DNA of 64,000 nt from Candidatus Gracilibacteria bacterium (lineage in GTDB: Bacteria > Patescibacteriota > Gracilibacteria > BD1-5 > UBA2023): contig JAQUAB010000003.1 in assembly GCA_028687475.1 (NCBI GenBank), positions 62,001-126,000 on the forward strand. The letters run 5' to 3'. Below the pieces are notes generated by a model. The model saw only the letters and a program-made list of their open reading frames with translations. It did not search any database and had not been told where the DNA came from. The translations under genes and the position numbers were made by a program. Of the stretch, positions 1 through 11,890 are shown one piece after another. Numbering within the stretch: position 1 is the stretch's first letter; the number at the start of each line of letters is the position of its first letter.

Positions 1-2
1 GA

Positions 3-89
3 CTTCTTCGTGACGGGAAATTCACATGGACACATCCACCACGATTCCTGAATCATCCCCGCACAGCAACGTATCCAGAACTCAACTAA
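3..89 (+). CDS. 3' end of an unidentified gene (partial)
   Basis: The frame is open from the window edge to a TAA at 87-89 and encodes 28 residues ending PRTATYPELN. A strong terminator hairpin follows 14 bp later, which supports this frame as the tail of a real gene. Another plus-strand frame stays open slightly longer but would run through the terminator. Too little is present to name a family. Confidence 0.4.
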   Translation, partial: LLRDGKFTWTHPPRFLNHPRTATYPELN

Positions 90-103
90 ACAACTCACTC
101 TTC

Positions 104-143
104 AAAAATTCAAGATTTCTCTCGTAGAATATCTTGAATTTTT
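104..143 (+). terminator. Rho-independent terminator upstream of truB
   Basis: A perfect 13-bp stem (104-116 with 131-143) has a 14-nt loop, and the 3' arm ends in five T. It ends the upstream gene and argues against starting truB at 134, which would lie inside the stem. Confidence 0.85.
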
Positions 144-154
144 ACTATTTAATA

Positions 155-1024
155 ATGTTTCTCATGTTTTATCTCATTGATAAACCAATTCAGATGACGA
201 GTTTCGATGTGATACGAAAACTCCGAAAAATCCTGAATATCAAGAAAATCGGACATTCTGGAACGCTCGATCCACTCGCGACTGGTTGTCTTCTCATTGC
301 TACGGGAAATAGTACAAAACTGATTCCAGAACTCGAGAATACATATAAACGCTATACTTTTCGTGTACGTCTCGATGGAAAAACAGATTCACTCGATCTC
401 GGAACAGAAGTTATTCCAATGGATACCAAAAATATCCAAGAAAAAACCGCAGAAGAACTAAAAATATTTCTCGAAAATCAAAAAACGCAAATTCCTCCAA
501 AATACAGTGCACTGCATGTTCATGGAAAACGTGCCTATGATCTGGTGCGACAAGGAATCGAATTCGAGATACAAGAAAGAAATATACATATAAAGGATGT
601 GAAAATACTTGATTTTTCTCTTCCGGATACCATTTCTATCAGTCTGACTATATCTTCTGGAGGATATATCAGGTCCCTTGCTCCCACTATTAGTTCGTTT
701 TTCGGACTCGAGAGCGGTTATATCAGTGAACTCCGGCGAACCCATATTTTTCTGGATAGAGGACATTATCTGGAGGAATCGATGTGTACCGATATCGAAA
801 ACCCGACGCCCATTCCTTACGATATTCTTTTTCCACATATACCAACTATTTCGATAGAAGAACCGGTCTACCTCGATCTGAAAAATGGAAAAGAAATTTT
901 CCTTCAAAATAAGCACTCAGCTCTTGCTTGAGGAATGAAAGTATTTCTCAAGTATTGAGATATTTTCCTTTCTCTTTGCCTTTTTGATGGAGAAAAATTC
1001 ACGGTTCTTCGGAATAATGTCTAA
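155..1024 (+). CDS. truB: tRNA pseudouridine(55) synthase TruB
   Basis: TruB converts U55 of tRNA to pseudouridine in the T-loop. The 289-aa product starts with the family pattern FYLIDKP..MTSFDVIRKLR and has GHSGTLDPLATG, which carries the catalytic Asp, plus the later SGGYIRSL motif. Two in-frame TGA codons at 929 and 947 are read as Gly; the real stop is TAA at 1022. Stopping at the first TGA would remove the C-terminal extension. The start at ATG 155 (or ATG 164) is preferred because 134 falls inside the preceding terminator. Identity is firm; the exact start is not. Confidence 0.93.
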
Positions 1025-1087
1025 TCTTCACGGAAAATTTACATTGGAGATTTGCTTTTCTGAATATTGCGAGTACTCTTCAGCCCA

Positions 1088-1570
1088 ATGAAACGATTTC
1101 TTCTTTCCATCATTTTCTTTTTCTCCTTATTTTCTAGCATATTGATGCCTAGAAATAGTCTTTTTGCAGCCCAAGAAAATGAAGAAGTAACCAATGAGGT
1201 AACGACAGGAAGTGGAGAAGATATACTCGAAAAAAGTGCATCAGGCAGTATCACACCACAAGAAGATTCTCACATTATCACACCCGAGGAAGAGGAGCAA
1301 GTAAAGAAAGATCTCAATGAATATATCATCGAGTCATACAAAATTCAAGGGACAAAAATTCTCAAAGAACTCGATGCACAGCTCCAGAAGAGTTTACCTG
1401 AGGAGAGTGAAAGGAAGGAAGCCTACAAGAAAATACTAACATCACTTGAGTTACGAGAAAAACGTCTGGAAAAGATGAAAGTCAGTGAAACAAAAAAAGC
1501 GATTCTCAAAGAATTTCTCGAACATATGATATATATTCTCGAAAAGAAGGTGGAAAGTCTCCAAAAATAA
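1088..1570 (+). CDS. Small secreted or membrane-anchored helical protein, unknown
   Basis: A 160-aa product with a basic-hydrophobic N-terminus (MKRFLLSIIFFFSLFSSIL) that looks like a signal peptide, an acidic linker, then a charged helical part rich in Glu, Lys and Leu, likely coiled coil. A TTG start at 1067 is possible, but ATG 1088 puts the charged residues right before the hydrophobic core. No TGA codon occurs. I recognise no family. The stop codon lies in the 5' arm of a terminator. Confidence 0.65.
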   Translation: MKRFLLSIIFFFSLFSSILMPRNSLFAAQENEEVTNEVTTGSGEDILEKSASGSITPQEDSHIITPEEEEQVKKDLNEYIIESYKIQGTKILKELDAQLQKSLPEESERKEAYKKILTSLELREKRLEKMKVSETKKAILKEFLEHMIYILEKKVESLQK

Positions 1571-1600
1571 AACTCTTGTTTGCAATACAGGAGTTTTATT
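1569..1600 (+). terminator. Terminator after the small secreted protein
   Basis: An 11-bp stem with one G-U pair (1569-1579 with 1587-1597) is followed by T-rich sequence. The TAA of the preceding gene overlaps the 5' arm. Confidence 0.75.
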
Positions 1601-1627
1601 TATAATGGCTCCATAATTTTGTATTCT

Positions 1628-2794
1628 ATGCACCACGATCTATCCATCTGGATCAAGAAAATCCTTATTCTTATTTTCATAGTCTTCGGATTTTATATTC
1701 TATATATTCTCTCCCCTATCATTCTCATAATAGGAATTGCAGGATTCATTACTATTCTCGTGAATCCGCTAGTAGAAAAATGGGAGAAGTATCATATTCA
1801 TGCAGGAGTGACAGTCATTATTGTATATATTATCATATTGCTTCTTGGAAGTATTGTGATTGGAACGCTTATACCGATTATTATTGACTATCTCACAGAT
1901 ACAGTGACTCTGGTGATCAATTGGGTGAACCAAGCTCAAGAGGTATATATGCGAGAAGGAATTACTGGATTTCACTTCAATGCATATATTGAGAAAATAA
2001 TTCTTTTTATTCTGGGAGAAAATAATATCGAACATACTCTCGATATAATCAAACAAAATGCGGGAAATATCCAATCTATCCTCACCAATCAAATATCATC
2101 TCTCACAAGTGGCGGAATATCAATAGTCAGTGCCGTCGGGGGTGTTGTCACGAATTGGATTCTGATAGGGATTACCACATTTCTCATGGTACTCGAACGA
2201 AAAACTATTGGAAACTTTATCATAGAAATTGCCCCTGATCGCATCGATACATACCTCAGGAATCATTACCGATCGATTCAACAAGTGTGTACATCATGGA
2301 TTCGAGCCACACTGATTCTCTCATTGAGTATATTTGTTACAACGTACATTGGACTTCTTTTGGTAAAATGGATTTTTGGTTTTGATACATGAAGTACCTT
2401 CACATTGGCACTTATTGGCGGAATCATGGAATTCATTCCATATATCTGACCACTGATTGCACTCATTCCTGCTGCTATTATTGGACTCTGAACTTCTTGG
2501 AAGGCAGCATTTGTCATTATTATCCTCTATATCATCATCCAACAACTCGAGAATAATGTTTTTGTTCCTTATGTTATGAGCAAAGCGCTCGATCTTTCTC
2601 CATTTCTCGTTTTTATTGTTATGCTTGCAGGGGCTTCTCTTGGGGGAATTGCTGGTATTATTCTCGCTATCCCAATCACTGGAGTCGTTCATGTGATGTA
2701 TAGCGACTACAAAAATAGAAATCAGAGTATTCACGAAGTATCTACAGAGACTACGAAAAAAGGCAATATAAAAAGAAAGGTGGAGAAACATTAG
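1628..2794 (+). CDS. AI-2E family transporter (PerM/YdbN type)
   Basis: A 388-aa multi-pass membrane protein of the AI-2E transporter family (PF01594), whose members export or exchange small solutes across the inner membrane; the substrate cannot be told. The signature stretch reads ALIGGIMEFIPYIGPLIALI, in which the Gly of IPYIGP is a TGA at 2448. Three TGA codons (2390, 2448, 2489) fall at plausible glycines. The C-terminus keeps the family pattern of membrane segments and a short charged tail. ATG 1628 is chosen over 1580 because 1580 lies inside the preceding terminator. Confidence 0.88.
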
Positions 2795-2930
2795 GAGACA
2801 TTTATCAGGAAAACTATTGTTTTTTATATTACAAGAGAGAATTATTATACTTCAATAGAAAAATTGTGGACAAATTTGCAAGAATAAGACGAAAGTGTTA
2901 TTCTACAAGAAGTATTATTTTATTCTTTTT

Positions 2931-3803
2931 ATGGTAAACAACACTCAAGAATCTGCTTCATGACAGGAATCTACTACTCCATGAACGGATGATAACACTT
3001 TTCTCACGAAGAAAGCAGATACCTCGGTATATAGTGACTTCTTCCAGGAAACAAGTGACGGGAAAATCAGTGTCGGAAAAAAGGCGGAAAAGTCGGGCCT
3101 CGAAACGGTCACAACTGTTCTTTCGTATGTTTTACCGATTGCTATTGTAGCGGTGATTTTGGGTTCGCTTCATGTTTTCTTGCGTTCTCAAGAGACTGGC
3201 TCATTCGCGACAAAATATCCATTCCTATGCCCGTATATGAGCTATGGTGTAAACCTTGATACTGAAACTCGAGGATGCAGTACAATCACGACCATTGGAA
3301 ATATCTACGCCGAGAAGCAAAAACAACTTCAGGAAGACATTCTCAAAAAACTCAATGAATACATTCCCATTAAGATTACCCGAAATCTCATGGCGAATTC
3401 CAAGGAGAAACTTTTTGTGATAGATATGCATGACAAGAAAGTACGGGTCGACACAATTATGAATCAATTTCAAAATGTCATGAATACATCACAATATATG
3501 GTGAATAACATCCAATGTACTGGTATAAGTATTGATGCTGATGGTGTACTCACTACACAGTGTACTATCGATGGAAAAGATATTGGTGCAGACAATACCA
3601 ACGGAGGGCTCGGATCATCCCGTATAGAAGCTCTTGATTTTATCGAGGCATTGAATGATACTACAAAGAGTCATTTTATTCTTCTCAATCCTCCAACAAC
3701 GCTCAGTTCTGATAAAATCAACGAAACGGAAGGAAATAAAATCTTCAGTACACGAACAACTCTTCCTATTCAGGTACGATATGTACCATTTGATGAAAAA
3801 TAA
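2931..3803 (+). CDS. Bitopic membrane protein of the type IV pilus block
   Basis: A 290-aa protein with a polar N-terminal 70 residues, one membrane segment around residues 63-82 (TTVLSYVLPIAIVAVILGSL) and a large extracytoplasmic part. Two TGA codons (2961, 2982) lie in the first 20 codons, so under the standard code its start is lost. It is followed 14 bp later by a second single-span protein and then pilB and pilC, so a role in pilus assembly is likely by context. I see no motif that equates it with PilM, PilN or PilO. Confidence 0.6.
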
Positions 3804-3817
3804 TAACTTTTTTCTTT

Positions 3818-4954
3818 ATGCTTACGAATTCCCAAAAAGAACATCTCACCTATACGGCTATCGGACAAGTTACAATTCTTTTTGTGCTTGGAATATGGAC
3901 TTATTCATATATCGTTTCTGGTATTGATAAGATCAATGCTGCTACTGAAGTAACAAATGCAAATATTGATACGTATCAAAATACGGAAGCAAACGGATTG
4001 ACACTCACTGATCTTGACACTATTATCGGGAAAAGAACTGAATATACTGAGCTCCTCAAGATTATGAAATCAGATGTGGATGGAACAAAAGAGGTTCTCA
4101 AGAAAAGTCCTGCTGCGCAAAATAACACATATCTTGAATGGCTCAAAGACGCCATGGGAAATGATGTAACGCAAGATGAGAAAAAAGTTATCAACCAATA
4201 CAAGAAAAAACTTAACAGTATCCTTCCAACACTCAGTCCTGTATCAGGAACTATTGAAGAAGACAATATAACTCTAAAAGAATACGTCCAATTTATTGAA
4301 ACAAAGATTCTCAAAAAATTCAATCTGGAAAGTAACCTTATCCTTTGAATGCAAGGAATTACGATCGGAAAAGAAGGCACAGAAATACCAGAAAATATTG
4401 GAACATTTGATCTCCAAATATCTTTCAAGGCAAAAAATAAAGATATTACGGATTTTATCCAATTCCTGAATATTACAGGTAATCCTGAGCTTCTCACAAG
4501 TACAGGTGTCATGACGGAAAAAGATATTCCTGGTGTCATGACAAATCCTCTGATTACAATCGTGAATTTTGGACTCCAAGATCCTGTAGAAGATCAACCA
4601 ACAGACAAAGAAAATTCTGGACGTGTCACTCTGCGATTCTATGTACGTGGTGTTTCTGCAACTGATATGATTGCTCTCGAAGAAAATATCAAAGCACGTG
4701 AAAAAGTGTTGAGTGAATCTCTCACTCAGAATATAGAAGAATGTACAAAACAATGATCTTTGTGTGGAGATACGAAAACAGCACTCAGTACCCTTTCTCA
4801 GAAATTCCAAGAGTACAAAAATGGAACAAGCGGTATAGTTTCATCACCTACTGCAGATGCAGCAAGTCAAGTATATATGCTCGCTCAGAGAGCCAATACA
4901 CTCCGATCTCTGGAAGATGAATTCGAAAAAATCGTTGTGTTCACCAAGAAATAA
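3818..4954 (+). CDS. Single-span coiled-coil protein next to pilB (PilO/PilN-like by position)
   Basis: A 378-aa protein with an N-terminal membrane anchor (TYTAIGQVTILFVLGIWTYS) followed by a helical region and alpha/beta segments. Size, topology and position directly upstream of pilB fit an inner-membrane alignment protein such as PilO or PilN, but sequence alone does not prove it. TGA codons at 4346 and 4754 are read as Gly; read as stops they split it into three pieces. It ends 9 bp before the pilB start. Confidence 0.6.
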
Positions 4955-4963
4955 TAAAAAAAT

Positions 4964-6223
4964 ATGTCTACTTCCTCTATAGAAATACTCAAAGAACAAA
5001 TCTACAAATGAGAAAACGTCAGTCAAATCTGTGATCTCATGATTATTGGTGCGGTGGAAATAGGAAGTTCTGATATTCATATCGAACCTCTGACCAATAT
5101 TGTCCGCCTCCGGTATCGTGTAGATGGTACTCTTCGTGAGATTCTTGAGTATCAGACATTTCTCCATCAACAGGTTGTAGCCAGATTCAAGATTATGGCG
5201 AATCTGAAAATCGATGAATCACGTATTCCACAAGATGGTCGTATCTCTACTGTTATCAACAATAAAGCTCTCGATCTTCGTGTCTCAACTCTGCCAACAG
5301 TTCATGGAGAAAAGATAGTAATGCGTATCGTAGACAAAAGTAAAAAAATTCCTGATCTTTTCGAACTCGGTATCGAGTGACACAATAAGGAATTGCTCGA
5401 GAAAGCAATTTCTCTTCCAAACGGAATTATCCTCACTTCTGGACCAACTGGTTCTGGTAAATCGACCACTCTCTACTCTTGCCTCTCGAAGCTCAATTCT
5501 CCTGATGTGAACATCATGACGCTCGAGGATCCAGTAGAAAGTCAAATCGATGGGCTCAATCAATCTCAGATGTTTCCAGACATTGGATATAACTTTGCCT
5601 ACGGACTCCGTACTGCTCTCCGCCAAGATCCTGATATTATCATGGTTTGAGAAATCCGTGATCATGAGACCATCAATGTCGCGATCGAAGCAGCCTTGAC
5701 AGGTCACCTCGTGGTATCGACGATCCATACGAATTCTGCTGCTGAGACAATTACTCGTATTCTCAACATGGGAATACAGCCATTTCTTCTTCCAGCTTCT
5801 ATCAATGCTATCATCGCGCAACGTCTTATCCGAAAACTCTGTAAGTGTAAAAAACCTGTAACAATGCAGGATCTCGATCCGCACGTTCGTTCTCGTGTAG
5901 AAAAAGCTCTCAAGAGAACCAAAAAAGAAGAACTTATTTCTCGTATCCCTGCAGAAATTCTCCAGAAACCATTGTTTTATCAGGCAGTTGGTTGTCCAGA
6001 ATGTGATAATGTCGGGTACAAAGGTCGAGTTGGTATCTATGAGATTCTGGAAATCACTCCAAATATCAAGAAAATGATCATCGAAGGATCAAGTGCTACA
6101 GCTATCAATGACACTGCAATCGATGATGGAATGACTTCGCTCGAGCAAGATGGTATCATCAAGGCGCTCAATGGACGAACTTCACTGGAGGAAGTCTATG
6201 CAGCGGCAAAAGAAAATACATAA
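4964..6223 (+). CDS. pilB: Type IV pilus assembly / type II secretion ATPase PilB (GspE)
   Basis: The hexameric cytoplasmic ATPase that drives pilin polymerisation. The 419-aa product has SSDIHIEP, Walker A GPTGSGKS (about residues 161-168), an Asp box LEDPVE, Walker B PDIIMVGEIRD, a His box ([12 protein letters not shown]) and a C-terminal Cys cluster (LCKCKK..CPEC). The Gly of GEIRD (5648) and of LGIEG (5378) are TGA. It is shorter than typical PilB (about 560 aa) because the N-terminal GspE_N-type domain is missing. It lies 9 bp after the upstream membrane gene and 30 bp before pilC, so one operon. Confidence 0.95.
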
Positions 6224-6253
6224 AACCTTTATCTATACTCTATAAACGGAACT

Positions 6254-7405
6254 ATGCCTACAAACACCAATGCAGATATCATCATCATGGATATCAAGGA
6301 ATGAATCCAAGAAAAAAAGGAAGAAAGTATTCTGACGTACATGCTGGGGATTGTTTTCAAGAAATGATCTATCAGTTTGCGTCAAAAAGTAGTATTCTTC
6401 CGAATCATGGCGACAATGGTGAATGCGAATCTCACGGTTCTCAAGAGTCTTTCTGCACTGAAGAAACAAGAGAAGGACAAGAATATGATAAAGTTCTATG
6501 AATTTATGATCGGAAAAATCCAGGGATGATCACCGATGCACGATGCTCTGGAACAATATTATTGATGTTTTGCTGATGCTGAAGTATCTATCATAGAAGC
6601 CTGAGAAAAAACAGGAAAACTCAATCAAGCGCTCATACAAATCGCAGATCAGACAGAAAAAGTAGACTCAATCACACGAAAAATCAAAGGAGCTATGACC
6701 TATCCGATTCTCCTGATTGTCGGTATGGTGATATGTGTGACAGTCCTTATGGTAAAAGTTATTCCGACATTGACTTCGTTTTTCTGAGATCCTGAGACTC
6801 TTCCAACTGCGACACAATACATCCTGAAAACGAGTCATTTTTTCCAGAATAATTGGCTCACACTTGCAATAATAGGAGTTGGATTTTATGTGGCTCTCAA
6901 TATCTGGAAACGAACAAGAGAGGGAAAATATCGTTACGATGGCATGTTATTGCATATGCCTATTTTTGGACCACTCCTCAGAAAAGTAGTACTTTCCCGC
7001 TTTGCACGTGTATTCTCGAACTTGATTGCCAGTGGAGTTTCTGTTGTAGAAGCGATTCGTATCGTAGCAAATGCTGTCGGTAATGAGGTATACCACCAAC
7101 GCCTTCTCCTACTCCGAAATGATGTGAAAAATGGTATGAAGATGGCTGAATCCCTCGAAGATGACCCACTCTTCCCTGATCTTCTTATTTCTATGCTTCG
7201 CGTAGGTGAAGAAACCGCACAAATCGGGGAAACAATCATCAAGATCGCGGACTTCTACGATGAAGAAGTGGATATTGCTATCGGTGGTATCCAGAAAATG
7301 ATTGAACCAATTATTCTATCTATTATGGCGGTTGTTATCGGTTTTATTGCGGTAGGTATTATGCAACCGATTATGAACCTCGCTGGTGCTATCTCTGGAG
7401 GATAA
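6254..7405 (+). CDS. pilC: Type IV pilus inner-membrane platform protein PilC (GspF)
   Basis: The polytopic platform on which PilB acts. The 383-aa product has the two repeated GspF domains: the first with EAGEKTGKLNQALIQIAD, the second with RVGEETAQIGETIIKIADFY, and three membrane spans. Seven TGA codons lie in the first 540 nt, including the Gly of EAGEKTG, so only the second half is visible with the standard code. A terminator follows. No pilin or prepilin peptidase lies in this operon; a prepilin-like gene sits at 22297. Confidence 0.93.
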
Positions 7406-7434
7406 GAATCAAGAAAACAAACGAACATGATCTG

Positions 7435-7470
7435 AAATAGAAATGAGAAAACTTCATTTCTATTTTTTTA
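7435..7470 (+). terminator. Terminator of the pilus operon
   Basis: A perfect 12-bp stem (7435-7446 with 7454-7465) is followed by four further T and an A, about 30 bp after the pilC stop. Confidence 0.85.
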
Positions 7471-7537
7471 TACGAAAATTTGCTTTTTCTCATATTTCCC
7501 TATAATGCGCAAGCTTATTTCATAACTCGCATTATTT

Positions 7538-8152
7538 ATGCATACTCTCGAAGCAAAGATCCGTACAGAGACCGCTCGTGAAACCCGTGAAAACGGTTCA
7601 GTTCCAGCAGTCGTATACGGCAAGGATGTCCCTTCGACAAGCGTAAAGGTGGGAACTTCTGAGTTCATTCGCCTCTACCGAGAAGTCGGACAAAGTCATG
7701 TCTTCACTCTCAATGTAGAGAAGAAGTCTTACCCTGTTCTTATCCAAGAACTCCAGAAGCACCCTGTGACTGGAAAACCTCTTCATATCGACTTCCTCAC
7801 AGTAGATATGAAGGCTGAAGTTCATGTTCATATTCCTGTGACTCTCGTTGGAACATCTCCAGCAGTCATCGAAGGTGGACAAATTCACCAATCACTCGAG
7901 TCTATCGAAGTAAAATGTCTTCCAAAAGATATCGTTGATGCGTTTGAGGTTGATATCTCTGCGCTCGACCATATGGGAAAGACTCTTCATATTTCTGATG
8001 TGAAAATTGATGCGAAAAAATTCCAAGTTCTCTCTCATGCGGAAGAAGCAGTCGTCACTGTACATGCTCCGAAGAAGCAAAAAGAAGAAACTGAAGCAAC
8101 ATCCGTTGCAGACGTTGGTGTCGCTACAGCAAAAGAAGAAAAAGCTGAATAA
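7538..8152 (+). CDS. rplY: Large ribosomal subunit protein bL25 (Ctc form)
   Basis: Binds 5S rRNA in the large subunit. The 204-aa product is the long Ctc/TL5 type: an N-terminal L25 domain (VPAVVYGK, SHVFTLNV, PVLIQELQKHPVTGKPLHID) plus the C-terminal beta domain (ALDHMGKTLHISD) and a Lys/Glu/Ala tail. No in-frame TGA is used, as in the other highly expressed genes of the window. It is monocistronic between two terminators. Confidence 0.95.
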   Translation: MHTLEAKIRTETARETRENGSVPAVVYGKDVPSTSVKVGTSEFIRLYREVGQSHVFTLNVEKKSYPVLIQELQKHPVTGKPLHIDFLTVDMKAEVHVHIPVTLVGTSPAVIEGGQIHQSLESIEVKCLPKDIVDAFEVDISALDHMGKTLHISDVKIDAKKFQVLSHAEEAVVTVHAPKKQKEETEATSVADVGVATAKEEKAE

Positions 8153-8159
8153 TCGAAAT

Positions 8160-8180
8160 ACCGCCTTCGGGCGGTTTTTT
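8160..8180 (+). terminator. Terminator of rplY
   Basis: GC-rich 5-bp stem (ccgcc/ggcgg) with a ttcg tetraloop and a run of six T. Confidence 0.9.
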
Positions 8181-8236
8181 CTTGCTTTTTTCTGGAAATT
8201 CATATTCTTTCTTGTGATATATACTCAGGAATTATC

Positions 8237-8362
8237 CCCTGTTTTGTCATCCCGAGGAACGAGGGACCCCTTTCAAACTCATCTTATGATGAAGAAATTA
8301 TATTTATACTCATAATTGCAAGAAAAAGAGATTTCTCCTTCGTCGAAATGACAAAAGGCCCA
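8237..8362. repeat. Intergenic palindromic repeat element
   Basis: The ends are imperfect inverted copies: ttttgtcatcccgagg at the left and a sequence ending gtcgaaatgacaaaagg at the right. The same tgtcat...atgaca type ends occur in elements inserted inside ligA (9517-9624) and an ABC exporter (35120-35192). It sits between rplY and the next gene. Confidence 0.65.
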
Positions 8363-8392
8363 TAAAGATTACCAATAACTAATCACCATTCT

Positions 8393-8728
8393 ATGCTCAT
8401 AAAACTCGTTGGTTCTGGAACAGAACTCGAAAATCTCCAAACACTTGTAAACCAAGCACTGACAGAACTCGCGCTCGCAGATGCTGTACGCGTCGAAACT
8501 ACCGATGATCCAGCCTACAAGATGGAGCTTGGAATCACAGAAAATCCTGCTCTTGCTATCGAAGAGGAATCTATCGAATTCCGCGATATGATATTTCAGG
8601 GTGAAGTACCTGCATATGATGAGATCAAGAGCATGTTCATCTCTATTCTCGGTGACGATGAGGATCATGAACACGGAGGTTCTTGTGGAACGGGAGGATG
8701 TGGAGATTGTGGTGGTGGATGTCATTAA
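8393..8728 (+). CDS. Thioredoxin-fold-like protein with Gly/Cys/His-rich tail
   Basis: A 111-aa protein. Residues 1-80 resemble the small thioredoxin-3 fold (N-terminal IKLVGSGT, a cis-Pro-like ITENPALAIE, then GEVPAYDEIKSMF), but the CXXC active site expected after residue 7 is absent. Instead the last 21 residues carry four Cys, three His and eleven Gly (for example GGSCGTGGCGDCGGGCH), a probable metal-binding tail. This suggests a redox-inactive fold reused for metal handling; that is inference. It is flanked by a terminator on each side. Confidence 0.65.
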   Translation: MLIKLVGSGTELENLQTLVNQALTELALADAVRVETTDDPAYKMELGITENPALAIEEESIEFRDMIFQGEVPAYDEIKSMFISILGDDEDHEHGGSCGTGGCGDCGGGCH

Positions 8729-8771
8729 TCTCCTGATTCGTCAACTCCAATTCCTTGCGATAAAGCGAAAT

Positions 8772-8803
8772 AAATGCTACTCTAAATGGAGTAGTATTTT
8801 TCT
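8772..8803 (+). terminator. Terminator after the Cys-rich protein
   Basis: Stem ctactc/gagtag with flanking pairs and a 6-nt loop, followed by five T and a C. Confidence 0.7.
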
Positions 8804-8813
8804 TTATATACAT

Positions 8814-9109
8814 ATGAAAATCAATGTCCTCTATCGTCTCGATGCTCCGTCCGGAGTTATCGAATCAGCTGAATCTACAAAACTCCCAGAAGATGTCGAA
8901 AAGACAGTACTCGCAGAACTCGGAAATCTCCTCAAAGATCCAGAGGTTATTACATGAGTACAAGATCGGGTAAACGCAATTCAAGATATCACTCAAAGAC
9001 AACTTCTTCAGGCAACTCTCAATCGTATGGAACGAGTCGGCGATGGTGTTGCTGCAATTCACCAATCCACTCATGATAGACTCTCTTGGCTTCAAGATAC
9101 AATCTCAGT

Positions 9110-9113
<4 letters not shown>
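8814..9113 (+). CDS. Small helical protein, unknown
   Basis: A 99-aa product (start MKINVLYRLDAPSGV) with one TGA codon at 8955 read as Gly and a TAA at 9111. The second half looks alpha-helical. No family recognised. It converges with ligA: the two stop codons share 4 bp (9110-9113). Its terminator lies inside the ligA coding region. Confidence 0.6.
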
Positions 9114-11365
<2,252 letters not shown>

Positions 11366-11401
11366 GAGATGAGTATAGAAATTTTTCGGAAAAAAGAAAT
11401 A

Positions 11402-11430
11402 TTGACAGATGAAAATTATAAATATTATAT
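11402..11430 (+). promoter_or_regulatory. Promoter of the hidden 110-aa gene
   Basis: A consensus -35 TTGACA at 11402-11407 and an AT-rich -10 (TTATAT, 11425-11430; 17-bp spacer) lie 25 bp before ATG 11456. Confidence 0.55.
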
Positions 11431-11455
11431 ATATAACTTCTAACTTAAAAAAACT

Positions 11456-11788
11456 ATGTGACTTGATTTTTCGGAAACCCAAAAACCTAATTGAGGAGCT
11501 TGATATATTCCATCGCGAGTTACACAATGATTACCGCCTTTAAAGGCCGATGAAACATCGGCTATCATTCTAGCAAAGATGCTCGCGTGATCCGAAAACC
11601 CTTCATGAATACAATGGATACTCCAACATCTCTATAAAACATGAGACGTTCTACGTCAAACATCTCTTCGAGTTGAGAAAAGAATTGCCCCAGAAACAGA
11701 ACATCGTTGGTCTGGAAGATGCGTTCTCATGTGCTATTGTGGATGAGTGGAAGGTTGTCCACATAATGAATCTCCACTAATTAGGTAA
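11456..11788 (+). CDS. Hidden 110-aa protein visible only with UGA = Gly
   Basis: Open from ATG 11456 to TAA 11786 with eight TGA codons and no TAA/TAG. The product contains PPLKADETSAIILAKMLAG, an amphipathic middle (IQWILQHLYKTGDVLRQTSL) and a Cys-rich end (CVLMCYCGGVEGCPHNE) with four Cys and one His that could bind metal. A promoter lies upstream and a terminator downstream, so it looks like an independent gene. Family unknown. Confidence 0.7.
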
Positions 11789-11825
11789 TATTTTTTGCCT
11801 TTTCCTCACTTTCTCATATAATTCT

Positions 11826-11847
11826 CCCGTTTTATTCGGGATTTTTA
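11826..11847 (+). terminator. Terminator of the hidden 110-aa gene
   Basis: Short stem cccg/cggg with A/T extension and five T, about 40 bp after the stop and 43 bp before tig. Confidence 0.6.
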
Positions 11848-11890
11848 TTTCTCATAAAATCGAATTTTTAATTTCTAATTCAGAACTGCA

